From JAMXLO01 sp963799415 (lineage in GTDB: Bacteria; Pseudomonadota; Alphaproteobacteria; Acetobacterales; Acetobacteraceae): DNA of 64,000 nucleotides. The translations under genes and the position numbers were made by a program. Below, piece after piece: positions 46,386 to 55,481 of this stretch; positions within the stretch are counted from its first letter, which is position 1, and every line of letters starts with the position of its first letter. Under the pieces are notes generated by a model, which did not search any database, was not told the DNA's origin, and saw nothing but the letters and a program-made list of their open reading frames with translations. The stretch spans positions 62,001 to 126,000 of the forward strand of contig CAWCXI010000025.1 in assembly GCA_963799415.1 (NCBI GenBank), in the 5' to 3' direction.

Positions 46386-47375
46386 ATGGGAGGCCGAGCT
46401 TCAGCCTCCGGGCAGGCATTGCCGAGGAGCGAGGACGAAGCTGTTGGCCGGTCCTCGGCAAAGTCGGTCACTCTCAATGAGAAACGAAAGGATAATCGGG
46501 TGGTTGCCGGGTACTCTGTATCGGACCATCCCCGGCCACCAATCGAGTGGCATGCCGACCATCGTTCGCACTCGAGCGGTCAGGTCGATGTGTCGCCTGG
46601 TGTGCTAATTCTCGTCGAGCGACGGGAATTCATCCGGGGTTGTCTGACCTGTTGGCTGGATAAGCATTGCAGCGAAATCGCAGCTATGCCCGTGGCCGAC
46701 GTCGAATCCGCCTTGCGGCCGGATCTGCTGTCTCGTTCGGTGGCTGCTGTCATCGGCATGGAGGCCTCAGAGCAACATGACTGGCTATACAGCCAGGTCG
46801 CGTGGCTGCGCGCGAGGCATACGAGGCTTCCGATAATACTGGTTGTTGAATCAGACCAGACCCAGGCGGCCTCCGACCTGGCCGCCCAACTGGATCTGCA
46901 GGGCTACATCCCGACGTTCAGCAGTTTGGAAGTTGCCGCGGCAGCCGTCCACCTGGTGGTCGCCGGTGGCAGCTATTTCCCACGCCCGCACAGCGAGGAG
47001 CCGCGGCGAAGGGAATTGCTGCTCGGCCGTGAAGAGCTGGCTGCAGGCCGCGTGAGGATTGCCGAACTGACAGCGCGCGAGCGGGCGGTACTCGGGCTGC
47101 TGGGCAGCGGCATGCCAAACAAGGTCATCGCCCATCGGCTCGGCATGTCGCTGAGTACCGTGAAGGCTCACGTACATCATATCATCCGAAAACTGAAAGT
47201 CGGGAATCGGACCGAGGTTGCACTGCTTGTGCAGCACCTATATCCGGGAACGACGGAAATATCTGACGCCGGTGCGCCCCCCATCGCCATGGCGCTGGAC
47301 CCTCGATCCGCCATCTGCGCGACAATGGCAGACGCCGAGGCCTCTGTTGACAGCAGGGGTGAGGACAGTCCGTGA
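46386..47375 (+). CDS. LuxR-family regulator with degenerate receiver-like domain
   Basis: A 329-residue transcription factor. Residues about 70-190 look like a receiver-type alpha/beta fold (GVLILVERREFIRG, LPIILVVESDQ) but the usual phosphoacceptor Asp is missing or misplaced, so phosphorylation is unlikely. Residues about 210-290 form the LuxR HTH (LTARERAVLGLLGSGMPNKVIAHRLGMSLSTVKAHVHHI). The start is set at the ATG of 46386, since the 27 residues before it overlap the nucleotidyltransferase. It may control the polysaccharide gene upstream. Such atypical regulators are common next to exopolysaccharide genes. Confidence 0.8.
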   Translation: MGGRASASGQALPRSEDEAVGRSSAKSVTLNEKRKDNRVVAGYSVSDHPRPPIEWHADHRSHSSGQVDVSPGVLILVERREFIRGCLTCWLDKHCSEIAAMPVADVESALRPDLLSRSVAAVIGMEASEQHDWLYSQVAWLRARHTRLPIILVVESDQTQAASDLAAQLDLQGYIPTFSSLEVAAAAVHLVVAGGSYFPRPHSEEPRRRELLLGREELAAGRVRIAELTARERAVLGLLGSGMPNKVIAHRLGMSLSTVKAHVHHIIRKLKVGNRTEVALLVQHLYPGTTEISDAGAPPIAMALDPRSAICATMADAEASVDSRGEDSP

Positions 47376-47500
47376 AGCCTGTTGCGCAGGCTGGCTGACG
47401 CCGAAAATACTTTCCCTCGCATCAGCCGTCGTGCCGAACTCGAGGTGGAGCAAGGTGGACCGGGATTGATTCGGCGCGATGAAACCGTCACGTTCAGCGC

Positions 47501-48067
47501 ATGCCGGATTTCGCCCGCAGAATCCCCGAGGGTGACAATCGCGAGCGCCTGATCTGCGCTGATTGTGGTCATATTGCCTATGACAACCCGAAAGTCATCG
47601 TCGGCTCGGTCATTCTTGCCAACGATTCTGTATTGATGTGCCGCCGCCCCATAGAGCCGTGGCGCGGGTTCTGGACCCTCCCCGCCGGCCACCTGGAACA
47701 TGGCGAGACACTGGAAGAGGGCGCGGCTCGCGAGGCCTGGGAGGAGGCTCAGGCCGACATCGTGCTGGACGGCATCCTCGGGGTATTCAGCATCAGCCGC
47801 ATCGGTCAGGTGCAGGTGATCTTTCGCGCCCGCTTCGCATCACCGGACGAGCCGCGTTTTGCCGCCGGCCCCGAGAGCCTCGAGGTGGCGCTGTTCACGT
47901 TGCCGCGGATTCCGAGCGACGCCATTGCCTTCCCGTCCGTCATCTGGGCGCTTGATGCTTGGCGCGACGCCGGGTCCGGGCCGCTCGGCGTGCCCGCGGG
48001 CAACCCGGCAAGCGACCCGCGGGGAACCAATCATCGCGTGCGGCCCACATCCGGAATTGGCCAATGA
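47501..48067 (+). CDS. NUDIX hydrolase with zinc-ribbon start
   Basis: A 188-residue NUDIX pyrophosphohydrolase. The first part has ICADCGHIAYDNPKVIVGS, a zinc-ribbon-like knuckle common in NUDIX proteins of the ADP-ribose/NADH type, followed by the NUDIX box with the GHLEHGETLEEGAAREAWEEAQ core. The exact substrate is unknown. Its stop overlaps the next start in an ATGA (48064-48067), so the two are cotranscribed. It begins 125 bases after the LuxR regulator. Confidence 0.87.
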   Translation: MPDFARRIPEGDNRERLICADCGHIAYDNPKVIVGSVILANDSVLMCRRPIEPWRGFWTLPAGHLEHGETLEEGAAREAWEEAQADIVLDGILGVFSISRIGQVQVIFRARFASPDEPRFAAGPESLEVALFTLPRIPSDAIAFPSVIWALDAWRDAGSGPLGVPAGNPASDPRGTNHRVRPTSGIGQ

Positions 48068-48372
48068 AGCAACCCTGTTGGGTTGTGCTCGCGCTGCTCG
48101 CCACCACTGGCGCCAGCCCACCGAGCCGTCTGCCGGAGCCGCCGATCCCACCGGCGCATCCGCCGACAGCCCAGTCTGCGCCCGTACCGAATCCCGATGC
48201 ACAGGCGCCGCTGTCGGCTGAACAGCAGGGTGCGCGCGTGAGCGTGCAGGACTTCCGGGCCGATCGTTCTGGCCAGGGGTTCGGCTACACGCCCGGCTCA
48301 CAGTTCCAGACAAGCGAGGACAAGCGGCCCATACAAACACCGGGCGTGGCTGTACAGGTGCCCCTGCACTAA
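48064..48372 (+). CDS. small exported proline-rich protein
   Basis: A 102-residue protein of unknown function. The first 18 residues are a signal-peptide-like MKQPCWVVLALLATTGAS, followed by a proline-rich stretch (PPSRLPEPPIPPAHPP) and a polar C-terminal half with Gly/Ser/Gln. No lipobox Cys is present in the standard place. The gene is translationally coupled to the NUDIX gene in an ATGA overlap; the downstream Usp gene starts 105 bases later. I see no domain that gives a role. Confidence 0.55.
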   Translation: MKQPCWVVLALLATTGASPPSRLPEPPIPPAHPPTAQSAPVPNPDAQAPLSAEQQGARVSVQDFRADRSGQGFGYTPGSQFQTSEDKRPIQTPGVAVQVPLH

Positions 48373-48477
48373 GGCGCCCATGACGTTAAATCGGCTGCGT
48401 ATGATCCAGATCAATCGGGCGGCGGACCCGATGGCATATATGCCGAACGCACCGCAGCTACAGGGAGGGGAACGGGC

Positions 48478-49326
48478 ATGGCCCTGAAGGACATACTGGT
48501 ACATCTCGACAGCACGCCGCGCTGCGCCACGCGGCTGGAGATAGCCGCCCGCCTGGCGATGCAGCACGGCGCCCACCTGACCGGCCTGCACGTGATCGAT
48601 ATTCCCTCGGCCAATTACTTCTACGGCGCGGCGATGCCGTTCGTGCCGGCCAACCCGGAAGAGATCGTGCAGCGTATCCGCGCGGAGGCGAGCGAGGCGG
48701 CCAAGCCGGTGGAAGCGGCGTTCCGCGACTGCCTGCGCCGCAACGGAATCGAGGGCGAATGGCGGATAGCGGAAGGCTCCCCGTCGGCGACCGTGGCGCT
48801 GCACGCGCGCTACACCGACCTCAGCGTCGTCGGCCAGCCCAATCGCGATGAACCGCAGGATTCGGATGCGGTGACGGTGACGACGGTGATGACGTCCGGC
48901 CGCCCAGTGCTGGCGGTACCATTCGCTGGCGAGTTTCCCACGATCGGCGAACGGGTCTTGGTCGCCTGGAATGCCAGCCGCGAGGCGGCGCGCGCGGTGA
49001 ACGATGCGTTGCCGCTGCTGATTGGCGCGAAGCAGGTAACGGTGCTGGCCATCAACCCCCAACGCGGCGTCGGCGGGCATGGCGACGTGCCGGCGGCGGA
49101 TATCTCGCTGCACCTCGCGCGCCACGGGCTGAAGGCGGAGGCGGCGCATACGGTGGCGCGGGACATCGCTGATGGCGAGGCGCTGCTGTCGTATGCCGCC
49201 GATATTGGTGCCGATCTCATCGTCGCCGGTGCCTACGGGCACTCGCGGGCACGCGAACTGGTGTTCGGCGGGGTGACCCGCACGCTGATTGCGGAGATGA
49301 CTGCGCCGGTGCTGCTGTCGCATTGA
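48478..49326 (+). CDS. tandem universal stress protein
   Basis: A 282-residue protein with two UspA domains. The second carries the ATP-type signature G-2x-G-9x-G-S/T as GAYGHSRARELVFGGVT; the first has lost most of it (VVGQPNRDEPQD), so only one half is likely to bind nucleotide. It begins MALKDILVHLDSTPRCATRLEIAARLA, with GGAGGGGAACGGGC upstream of the ATG. The protein is cytosolic. It stands 520 bases before the Mg2+ ATPase gene. Similar tandem proteins respond to stress or oxygen limits; no specific link is shown here. Confidence 0.87.
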   Translation: MALKDILVHLDSTPRCATRLEIAARLAMQHGAHLTGLHVIDIPSANYFYGAAMPFVPANPEEIVQRIRAEASEAAKPVEAAFRDCLRRNGIEGEWRIAEGSPSATVALHARYTDLSVVGQPNRDEPQDSDAVTVTTVMTSGRPVLAVPFAGEFPTIGERVLVAWNASREAARAVNDALPLLIGAKQVTVLAINPQRGVGGHGDVPAADISLHLARHGLKAEAAHTVARDIADGEALLSYAADIGADLIVAGAYGHSRARELVFGGVTRTLIAEMTAPVLLSH

Positions 49327-49893
49327 GATTCGCCCGGGCGATCGATACTGCGGTCATGCGGTTGTGCCGAACGTCCAGGTTGCGCTCTTGATCATGGCGG
49401 TTGCCCTGAGCTTGGCAGCTGCCGCGTTTCAACACAGAGAAGGCAGGCGAGAACCACTGAGTTCACGGAGACAGTAGGAAATGGCGCTTCGCGCGGAGCG
49501 CAAGGATTAGCTTCTCGCCGCACTCCCTGGCTCCAAGTATCCGGAGTCATAGAACAGTGAGATGTGTGTGCTGTCATTGCGAGGAGCCCAGCGACGAAGC
49601 AATCCCCCCATCATAAGTTCGCCTCATCGAACGATGATTGCTTCCCGGATCACGTCCGGGACCGCTGCGCTCCTAACAAGAAACCATGAGCAGACTGTGC
49701 CGCGCGCATCAAGGGAAGACGTGGATGGCCGGCCTGCGCCGGCCATGACCAGTAAGGGTTACATCCAGCGCGGTTTGCCGTCAGACGGGTGTGGAACTCG
49801 CAATGACAATGTCGGCGTGACTGCGCGAGGCACCAGCCATGGGATAGTTTGCATTTGACCGACCAGCCAGTCCTGACCGGAGCGACACAGCCG
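49327..49893. other. intergenic repeat region before the Mg2+ ATPase
   Basis: The 570 bases between the Usp and the ATPase genes have no convincing gene. From 49573 to 49807 lies a repeat block described separately; the first 240 bases (49327-49570) have no clear element. Promoters of the ATPase are expected near the end, but none is strong. Confidence 0.45.
49573..49807. repeat. MITE-like element with 11-base terminal inverted repeats
   Basis: GTCATTGCGAG at 49573-49583 and its exact reverse complement CTCGCAATGAC at 49797-49807 bound a 235-base stretch. It contains a GCGACGAAGCAATC segment (49592-), a reverse-oriented GATTGCTTC at 49636, and a 9-base perfect hairpin ATGGCCGGC-CTGC-GCCGGCCAT at 49725-49746. 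No transposase is inside. It looks like a non-autonomous repeat of REP/MITE type; no target duplication is clear. Confidence 0.65.
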
Positions 49894-52497
49894 ATGGACG
49901 TTGCGAGTGAACGTGCAGAGGTAATTGACGGACCTCGCGATGGCGCCACGGATGTGGCAAGTGACGAACTCGGCCCCGAGGAAGTCTGGCGGGAGCCGGT
50001 AGACCGGCTGCTCAAACGACTGGCGACGACCGAGGCGGGCCTTGCGAGCACTGAGGTGCAATCGCGACTGGCGCTCTACGGACCCAACGACGCGGCGACC
50101 GTCAGGCGTTCACCGCTCTGGCTGCAGTTCCTAATTCGGTTCCGCAACCCACTGGTCATCATCCTGCTAGTGGCGAGCGCATTGTCTGCGGCGAACGGCG
50201 ATGTCGCGAGCTTCGTCATCATCATCTTCATCGTGACGCTTAGCATCACCATGGATTTCGTCCAGGAAACCCGGGCCCAGAATGCCGTCGAAGCCCTGCG
50301 CCGCTCGGTCGCGGTGCAGGCAACCGTGCGGCGCGATGGTGCGAAACTATCGCTGCACTTCGACCAACTGGTCCCTGGCGACATTGTCGAACTTATTGCC
50401 GGCGATCTCGTTCCGGCAGACTCGCGTTTGCTCGAAAGCCGCGACCTGTACGTCAACCAGGCTCTCCTGACTGGCGAACCTTATCCCGCCGAAAAGAGCG
50501 CCAGCGACGCAGCGTCGGGCGCGGAAAATCCTGCTGGCGCGTCCAACGCGGTGTTTGCCGGCACGTCGGTGATCAGCGGCACCGCGACCATACTCGTCTG
50601 CCGCACCGGCAGCAGAACAGCGCTCGGACATCTCGCCACCAGCCTGGCCGAGAAGCCACCCGCCACCGCATTCGCCATCGGCATTCGTCGCTTCGGCATG
50701 CTGATCATGCGGTTCACCGTGTTCATGGTGCTGTTTGTCCTGGTCGTGAATATCTTCTTCAACCGACCGTTGCTTGAATCTCTGATGTTCGCGGTGGCGC
50801 TCGCTGTAGGGCTGACTCCCGAGTTGCTGCCGATGATCGTCACGGTCACGCTCGCCAGATCCGCCATGCAAATGGCTCGGCGAAAGGTAATCGTGAAGCG
50901 CCTGTCCGCGATCCACGATCTGGGTGCCATGGACGTGCTGTGCACCGACAAAACCGGCACGCTGACGGAAGCCACTATCAAACTTGTCCGCACGATCGAC
51001 GGAGCCGGTGGCGAGAGCGTATCGGCGCACGCTTACGCCTTCATCAACAGCCAGTTTGAAAGCGGCATGAAAAGCCCGTTGGACACGGCGATTCTGGCTG
51101 CGCATCCGTTCGATATGACAGGTTGGAGGAAGCTCGACGAAGTGCCGTTCGATTTCGAGCGGCGGCGCGTCTCGGTGCTCGTCGAACACAACACTGAGCA
51201 CCGGTTGATCGTCAAGGGCGCACCGGAAGAGCTGCTGCGTCTGTCGCAACGATACACAGCGGCGGGCGGCGTGGAGCGGCCGCTGGACATCGAGACGCGC
51301 CGTACCTTCGAGGCCACGCTCGACGCGCTCGGTGCGCAGGGGTTCCGGGCGCTGGCGATCGCAAGCAAACTGGTTGACGGCGGCCACCGGACCATCGCGA
51401 CCACCGATGAGAGCGACCTTGTGTTCGCCGGCTTCGCGGCCTTCCTCGACCCGCCGAAGGCCAGTGCCGGAGCAACGATCCGGGCAATGGCGGAGGCCGG
51501 CATCACGGTGAAGGTGCTGACCGGCGACAACGAGTTTGTGGCGCGCCATGTCTTCGGTGAGATCGGTGTACCGGTGACGGGCGCGCTGACAGGCGAGGTG
51601 CTGGAGCATCTCACAGAGGAGGCGCTCATCGGGCAGTTGCCCCGCATCAACCTGTTCTGCCGTGTCAATCCACAGCAAAAACTTCGTGTCCTACTGGCGC
51701 TGAAGCGACTCGGACATGTCGTCGGCTTTCTCGGTGACGGCATCAACGACGCGCCGGCGCTGCACGCGGCCGATGTCGGGATCTCGGTAGATGGTGCGGC
51801 CGACGTCGCGCGTGCGGCTGCCGATCTGATCCTGCTCGAACACGACCTGTCCGTGGTTCGTGAAGCCGTGGTGGCCGGGCGCAGCACGGTCCAGAACGTG
51901 TCCAAATACGTGCTGATGGGTGCGAGTTCCAATTTCGGCAACATGTTCAGCATGGCCGGGGCGGCGCTGATCTTGCCTTTCCTGCCGATGCTGCCAATCC
52001 AGATATTGCTCAACAACCTCATCTACAACGTATCCGAGATCGCCATTCCGTTCGATCATGTCGATCCGGAATCCGTCATCAGACCAGTGAAGTGGGACGT
52101 TAAACTGATCGAGCGCTTCATGCTGGTGTTCGGACCAGTGAGCTCCATCTTCGATTTTCTGACATTCTACGCCTTGCTGTATCTGTTCAACGCAGGCGAG
52201 GTGCTGTTTCAGACTGGCTGGTTCATCGAGTTGATGACGACCCAGATACTGGTCGTCTTCTGCATAAGAACGCGGCGGCGGTTCTACCGGAGCAGGCCAT
52301 GCGATTTCCTTATCGGCATGACGCTGGCGGCGGTTGCCGTCGCGGTCGTGCTTCCGCTGCTTTCGTTCGGTCGATGGTTTGGCTTCGTGATGCCGCCGCC
52401 GTCGTTCTTCGTATTCTTGACAGGTGCGACACTCGCCTATCTTGCACTGGTGGAAGTGACCAAGGCCATCTTCTACCGTTTCACGGCCCCGCGCTGA
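49894..52497 (+). CDS. mgtA: magnesium-translocating P-type ATPase
   Basis: A P3B-type Mg2+ importer of the inner membrane, about 867 residues. Motifs: LTGEPYPAEKS in the actuator domain, CTDKTGTLTEA with the phosphorylated Asp352, KGAPEELL in the nucleotide domain, and GDGINDAPAL in the hinge; about ten helices with the last six after it. The ATG at 49894 is preferred; the open frame extends to a TTG at 49849. It ends 4 bases before the convergent HAD gene. The promoter region lies beside the repeat block. Mg2+-responsive leader features were not found. Confidence 0.92.
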   Translation: MDVASERAEVIDGPRDGATDVASDELGPEEVWREPVDRLLKRLATTEAGLASTEVQSRLALYGPNDAATVRRSPLWLQFLIRFRNPLVIILLVASALSAANGDVASFVIIIFIVTLSITMDFVQETRAQNAVEALRRSVAVQATVRRDGAKLSLHFDQLVPGDIVELIAGDLVPADSRLLESRDLYVNQALLTGEPYPAEKSASDAASGAENPAGASNAVFAGTSVISGTATILVCRTGSRTALGHLATSLAEKPPATAFAIGIRRFGMLIMRFTVFMVLFVLVVNIFFNRPLLESLMFAVALAVGLTPELLPMIVTVTLARSAMQMARRKVIVKRLSAIHDLGAMDVLCTDKTGTLTEATIKLVRTIDGAGGESVSAHAYAFINSQFESGMKSPLDTAILAAHPFDMTGWRKLDEVPFDFERRRVSVLVEHNTEHRLIVKGAPEELLRLSQRYTAAGGVERPLDIETRRTFEATLDALGAQGFRALAIASKLVDGGHRTIATTDESDLVFAGFAAFLDPPKASAGATIRAMAEAGITVKVLTGDNEFVARHVFGEIGVPVTGALTGEVLEHLTEEALIGQLPRINLFCRVNPQQKLRVLLALKRLGHVVGFLGDGINDAPALHAADVGISVDGAADVARAAADLILLEHDLSVVREAVVAGRSTVQNVSKYVLMGASSNFGNMFSMAGAALILPFLPMLPIQILLNNLIYNVSEIAIPFDHVDPESVIRPVKWDVKLIERFMLVFGPVSSIFDFLTFYALLYLFNAGEVLFQTGWFIELMTTQILVVFCIRTRRRFYRSRPCDFLIGMTLAAVAVAVVLPLLSFGRWFGFVMPPPSFFVFLTGATLAYLALVEVTKAIFYRFTAPR

Positions 52498-52501
52498 TCA
52501 C

Positions 52502-53368
52502 TCACCACGCAAAGCGCGGAATGGTCGCAATCGGCGCGACGCCTGCCTCGATCGCCAAAACCTCCGCTCTGGCAAGGTCGTAGCTCCCCGATCCGTCCAC
52601 CAGCGCTTCGCCATGAATCCCGCTCAGCACCCAGCAGGCCGCAACATCGACACCCGCCGCTCCGGCGATGTCGGTGTGCAGTGCATCACCAACCGCCAGC
52701 ACGCGTCCGACCGTTACTCCGAGACTTTGTAGCACCGGCTGGTAGATCGCCGGGTCCGGCTTGCCAAGCGAGCGCACGTCGCCGCCCAGTTCCTGATAGC
52801 GCAGCGCCAGCGAGCCGGCGCACAGCACACGCACCCCGCCACGGATCACCTGCATATCCGGGTTGGCGCAGATCATCGGCAGGTGATGGCCCGCGCAGTC
52901 CCGCAGCACGTCCTCGAATTCGGCCATCTCGGTGGGATTGCGATGATCATCGGGACCGGTGTTGAGCACGAAATTCGCGTCCGCGGGCTCAGCCACCTTG
53001 GTCAGGTTCAGGCCCTCTAGCACGCCGCGGTCGCGTTCCGGGCCGAGATGGAAGACGCGCTCACCGAGTTCCGCCCACCACAGGTCGGGCGGCCGCCGCA
53101 AGGCGCGGCGCACCGCCTCGCCGCTGGTCAGGATATCACTGTAAAGGTCGTCTGGAATGCCCATCGTGCGCATCATCGCCTGAGCTGCGTCATTCGGACG
53201 CGGCACGTTGGACAGCAACAAGGTGCGCTTGCCCGTCTCGCGGAGCCGGACAAGGCAATCGACGGCATGCGGAAAGGCATTCACCCCGTCATGGATGACC
53301 CCCCACAGATCGAGAATGAAGCCGTCATACCGGTCAGCGAGGGGGGCGAAGCCTGGCAGGTGTTCCAT
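52502..53368 (-). CDS. TIGR01459-family HAD hydrolase
   Basis: A 288-residue HAD of the NagD-like type. Motif I is ILDLWGVIHDG, motif II LLLSNVPRP, the Lys is in GKPDPAIY and motif IV is LAVGDALHTDIAGA. It fits a subfamily known from proteobacteria beside ribosomal or pyrimidine genes. Substrate unknown; a phosphatase role is likely. Its ATG at 53368 shares one base with the pyrD stop (TGATG overlap), so it is translated with pyrD. Confidence 0.87.
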   Translation of the reverse strand: MEHLPGFAPLADRYDGFILDLWGVIHDGVNAFPHAVDCLVRLRETGKRTLLLSNVPRPNDAAQAMMRTMGIPDDLYSDILTSGEAVRRALRRPPDLWWAELGERVFHLGPERDRGVLEGLNLTKVAEPADANFVLNTGPDDHRNPTEMAEFEDVLRDCAGHHLPMICANPDMQVIRGGVRVLCAGSLALRYQELGGDVRSLGKPDPAIYQPVLQSLGVTVGRVLAVGDALHTDIAGAAGVDVAACWVLSGIHGEALVDGSGSYDLARAEVLAIEAGVAPIATIPRFAW

Positions 53369-54435
53369 CAGCCGTATTCTGCCAGACGCTGCGCGTCTTT
53401 GCCCACCGCATCCTGCACGCGGGCGAAGCCCTCGGCGCTCAGGGCAGCGGTGAGTTCGCGCTTCAGCCGCGGTATCAGCGCCGGGCCGGCATAGGCGAAG
53501 GCGGTGTAGACCTGCACCAGCGACGCGCCAGCGCGAATCTTGGTCAGTGCCTGTTCGCCGGTAGAAATGCCACCAACACCGATCAGCGCGAGTTGTCCAC
53601 GCGCCAGCAGAAAGGCCCTGGCCAGCACCGCGGTGGAGAGCCGGAACAATGGCGCGCCGGACAGACCGCCCGCCTCACGCGCCAGCGGCGAACGCAGTCC
53701 CGAGGGCCGAGATATGGTCGTGTTCGACACGATCAGTCCCTGGACGCCCCCGGTGACACAGGTCTCCACCAGCGCCGCCAAGGCATCGTCGCTGATATCT
53801 GGCGCGATCTTCACCAACAGTGGCGGACGGGTCGGCGTGCGCTCTGCAACGGCGCGCAGGATCGCGCGCAACTGTGTCTCGCCCTGGAGATCGCGCAGGC
53901 CCGGCGTATTCGGCGAGGAGACATTGATCACCGCATAGTCGGCATGCGGCGCAACTCCGGCGATCAGCGAAGGATAATCACGTTCGGGATCGGCGTCCTC
54001 CTTGTTGATGCCGACATTGGCGCCGAGTACGACGGGGCCGCGCAGACGCTGCGCGAGTTGGGCGAGATAGGCATCCAGACCGGCATTATTGAAGCCCATG
54101 CGGTTGATCACCGCCTCATCCGCCGTCAACCGGAATAGCCGCGGCCTTGGATTGCCCGACTGCGGCCGCGGCGTCACCGTTCCGGTCTCAACGAAGCCGA
54201 AGCCCAGGCGCATCAGCGCGGGCACTGCACGCGCGTCCTTGTCGAACCCGGCGGCGAGGCCGATCGGATTGACGAACCGCCGCCCCAGTACCTCGACTGC
54301 CAGACATGTGGGGTCGGCCTCGCGCGATCGTCCGGCAAGACCGAGGCGCAGAGCGGTCAGGGCCAGACGGTGCGCCCGCTCCGGATCGACCCGTCGCATG
54401 AGTGGCGTGAAGGCGGATGCGATCGCGGGCGTCAT
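53368..54435 (-). CDS. pyrD: dihydroorotate dehydrogenase (quinone)
   Basis: A 355-residue FMN enzyme of pyrimidine synthesis, class 2, membrane-associated, using quinone as acceptor. It shows NPIGLAAGFDKDARAVPALMRLGFGFVETGTVTPRPQ, NRMGFNNAG, GANVGINK, NVSSPNTPGLRDLQGE, LLVKIAPDIS with the FMN Lys, and GVGGISTGEQAL. The N-terminal helix of class 2 is present. The HAD gene follows. Upstream lies a 55-base gap to the spanin-like genes, which are transcribed the same way. Confidence 0.95.
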   Translation of the reverse strand: MTPAIASAFTPLMRRVDPERAHRLALTALRLGLAGRSREADPTCLAVEVLGRRFVNPIGLAAGFDKDARAVPALMRLGFGFVETGTVTPRPQSGNPRPRLFRLTADEAVINRMGFNNAGLDAYLAQLAQRLRGPVVLGANVGINKEDADPERDYPSLIAGVAPHADYAVINVSSPNTPGLRDLQGETQLRAILRAVAERTPTRPPLLVKIAPDISDDALAALVETCVTGGVQGLIVSNTTISRPSGLRSPLAREAGGLSGAPLFRLSTAVLARAFLLARGQLALIGVGGISTGEQALTKIRAGASLVQVYTAFAYAGPALIPRLKRELTAALSAEGFARVQDAVGKDAQRLAEYG

Positions 54436-54490
54436 GAGTGGGAAGGGTTATGCCTGCCGTCGCCCCGCCACGATAGCCGGCAGGCGCGTC

Positions 54491-54766
54491 TCACCTTGCC
54501 GTATCGACCCATGCCCTGAGCTGTGTGTAGCTGTCGGCACACGCTACCCGCGCGTTCTCGGTTTGCCGCGCCGCGCGCACGGCCGTAAGCGCCCATGCGC
54601 CGAGTTGCTCGACAGTGCGCGGCCGGCGTGGAGCCGGCGGCACCGACACGCCTCCCTGGCAACGCTCCGGGCCTGGCTCCGGGCCAGGCGACCTACGTGG
54701 CGGCAGAGGTGCGCAGGACACGGCAAGGATTACCGCGGGCAGGATCAAGGCGGCCGCGCGCATCAC
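54491..54766 (-). CDS. small proline-rich lipoprotein, Rz1-like (candidate o-spanin)
   Basis: A 91-residue exported protein. MMRAAALILPAVILAVSCAPLPPRR shows a hydrophobic signal, a Cys18 with preceding AVS (weak lipobox), and then a Pro-rich stretch (PLPPRRSPGPEPGPE), the layout of outer-membrane spanin subunits of phage lysis systems. It starts (GTG at 54766, then ATG) overlapping the stop of the upstream coiled-coil gene, in the way Rz1 is coupled to Rz. It is a plausible but unproved spanin. The end lies 55 bases before pyrD. Confidence 0.5.
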   Translation of the reverse strand: MMRAAALILPAVILAVSCAPLPPRRSPGPEPGPERCQGGVSVPPAPRRPRTVEQLGAWALTAVRAARQTENARVACADSYTQLRAWVDTAR

Positions 54767-55194
54767 CGCCGTGCACCTGGCAGTGGCACGTTGCTCGCGC
54801 GGGTGATCGAGCTCATGTCGCTGTGCAATTCCACCATCTGGCGCTCGACCACACCAATGCGTGTGTCGAGGTTGCCGTACCGGGCATCGACGTCAGCGAG
54901 CCGCTTCTCGGCCTGGTCAATCCGCGCGCGAGTATCGGGCAGTGCATTGAGCTGCTGGCGGACATCGGCAAGCCCAACCGCCACCGCCTGGCGGAGCTCG
55001 GTGATCTGCCCGGAGACGCTCGACTGCAATTCCGCCAGTCGGCGCTCATTGTCCTGGCCGCGATTGGCGTTCAGCACGAACCAGTAGACGAGGGCGATCA
55101 GCAGCGAGGCGACCTGTATACCTTGCAGCAGGGCGACCAGGCTGAATTCCCACACCACCCGCAGGCGTTGCCCGGGACGTTCGGCCTCACTCAT
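54763..55194 (-). CDS. membrane-anchored coiled-coil protein (candidate i-spanin)
   Basis: A 143-residue protein with one N-terminal helix (WEFSLVALLQGIQVASLLIALVYWFVL, residues 15-41) and a long periplasmic coiled coil (ERRLAELQSSVSGQITELRQAVAV... through RQMVELHSD). This is the plan of Rz-type i-spanins and of some phage-tail or division-related membrane coiled coils. GTGA overlap with the Pro-rich lipoprotein supports a two-component lysis pair. No endolysin or holin is seen beside it, so the assignment is moderate. Confidence 0.55.
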   Translation of the reverse strand: MSEAERPGQRLRVVWEFSLVALLQGIQVASLLIALVYWFVLNANRGQDNERRLAELQSSVSGQITELRQAVAVGLADVRQQLNALPDTRARIDQAEKRLADVDARYGNLDTRIGVVERQMVELHSDMSSITRASNVPLPGARR

Positions 55195-55249
55195 GGCCGA
55201 TATTCTCCGCAGCTTGCCATGCGATGCACCGACGACGAGGATCCCGCAT

Positions 55250-55477
55250 GTGTGGAACGAGCCCTATCTGGAAACCTGTTGCCGCTCGGCGCTTCACAGG
55301 CTGATGTTGAGCGGCGCTGTGGGCCGGCCGGCTGGCCTGAAGGACGGCTCCTGCCTGGAGCGGCTGGCCGCGATGGGTCTGGCCGAGAACCGGCGGGACG
55401 GACGGTACGCGATCACCGAGGCCGGCTCTCTCAAGCACGAGCGCGAAGTGCTCAAACGACCGACACGGCCGCGGTAA
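55250..55477 (+). CDS. small hypothetical protein, phage-like
   Basis: About 75 residues, basic, possibly with a winged-helix-like end (LERLAAMGLAENRRDGRYAITEAG looks like a short recognition helix plus wing). I start it at a GTG of 55250 with GAGGA upstream, because an ATG at 55193 would overlap the divergent gene start. It is convergent with the next phage-type gene. No function is claimed. Confidence 0.4.
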   Translation: MWNEPYLETCCRSALHRLMLSGAVGRPAGLKDGSCLERLAAMGLAENRRDGRYAITEAGSLKHEREVLKRPTRPR

Positions 55478-55481
55478 GCGA

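Noticed and set aside
55193..55477. ATG at 55193 as the start of the small phage-like gene
   Set aside because: It overlaps the first codon of the divergent coiled-coil gene; the GTG at 55250 has a better ribosome site.
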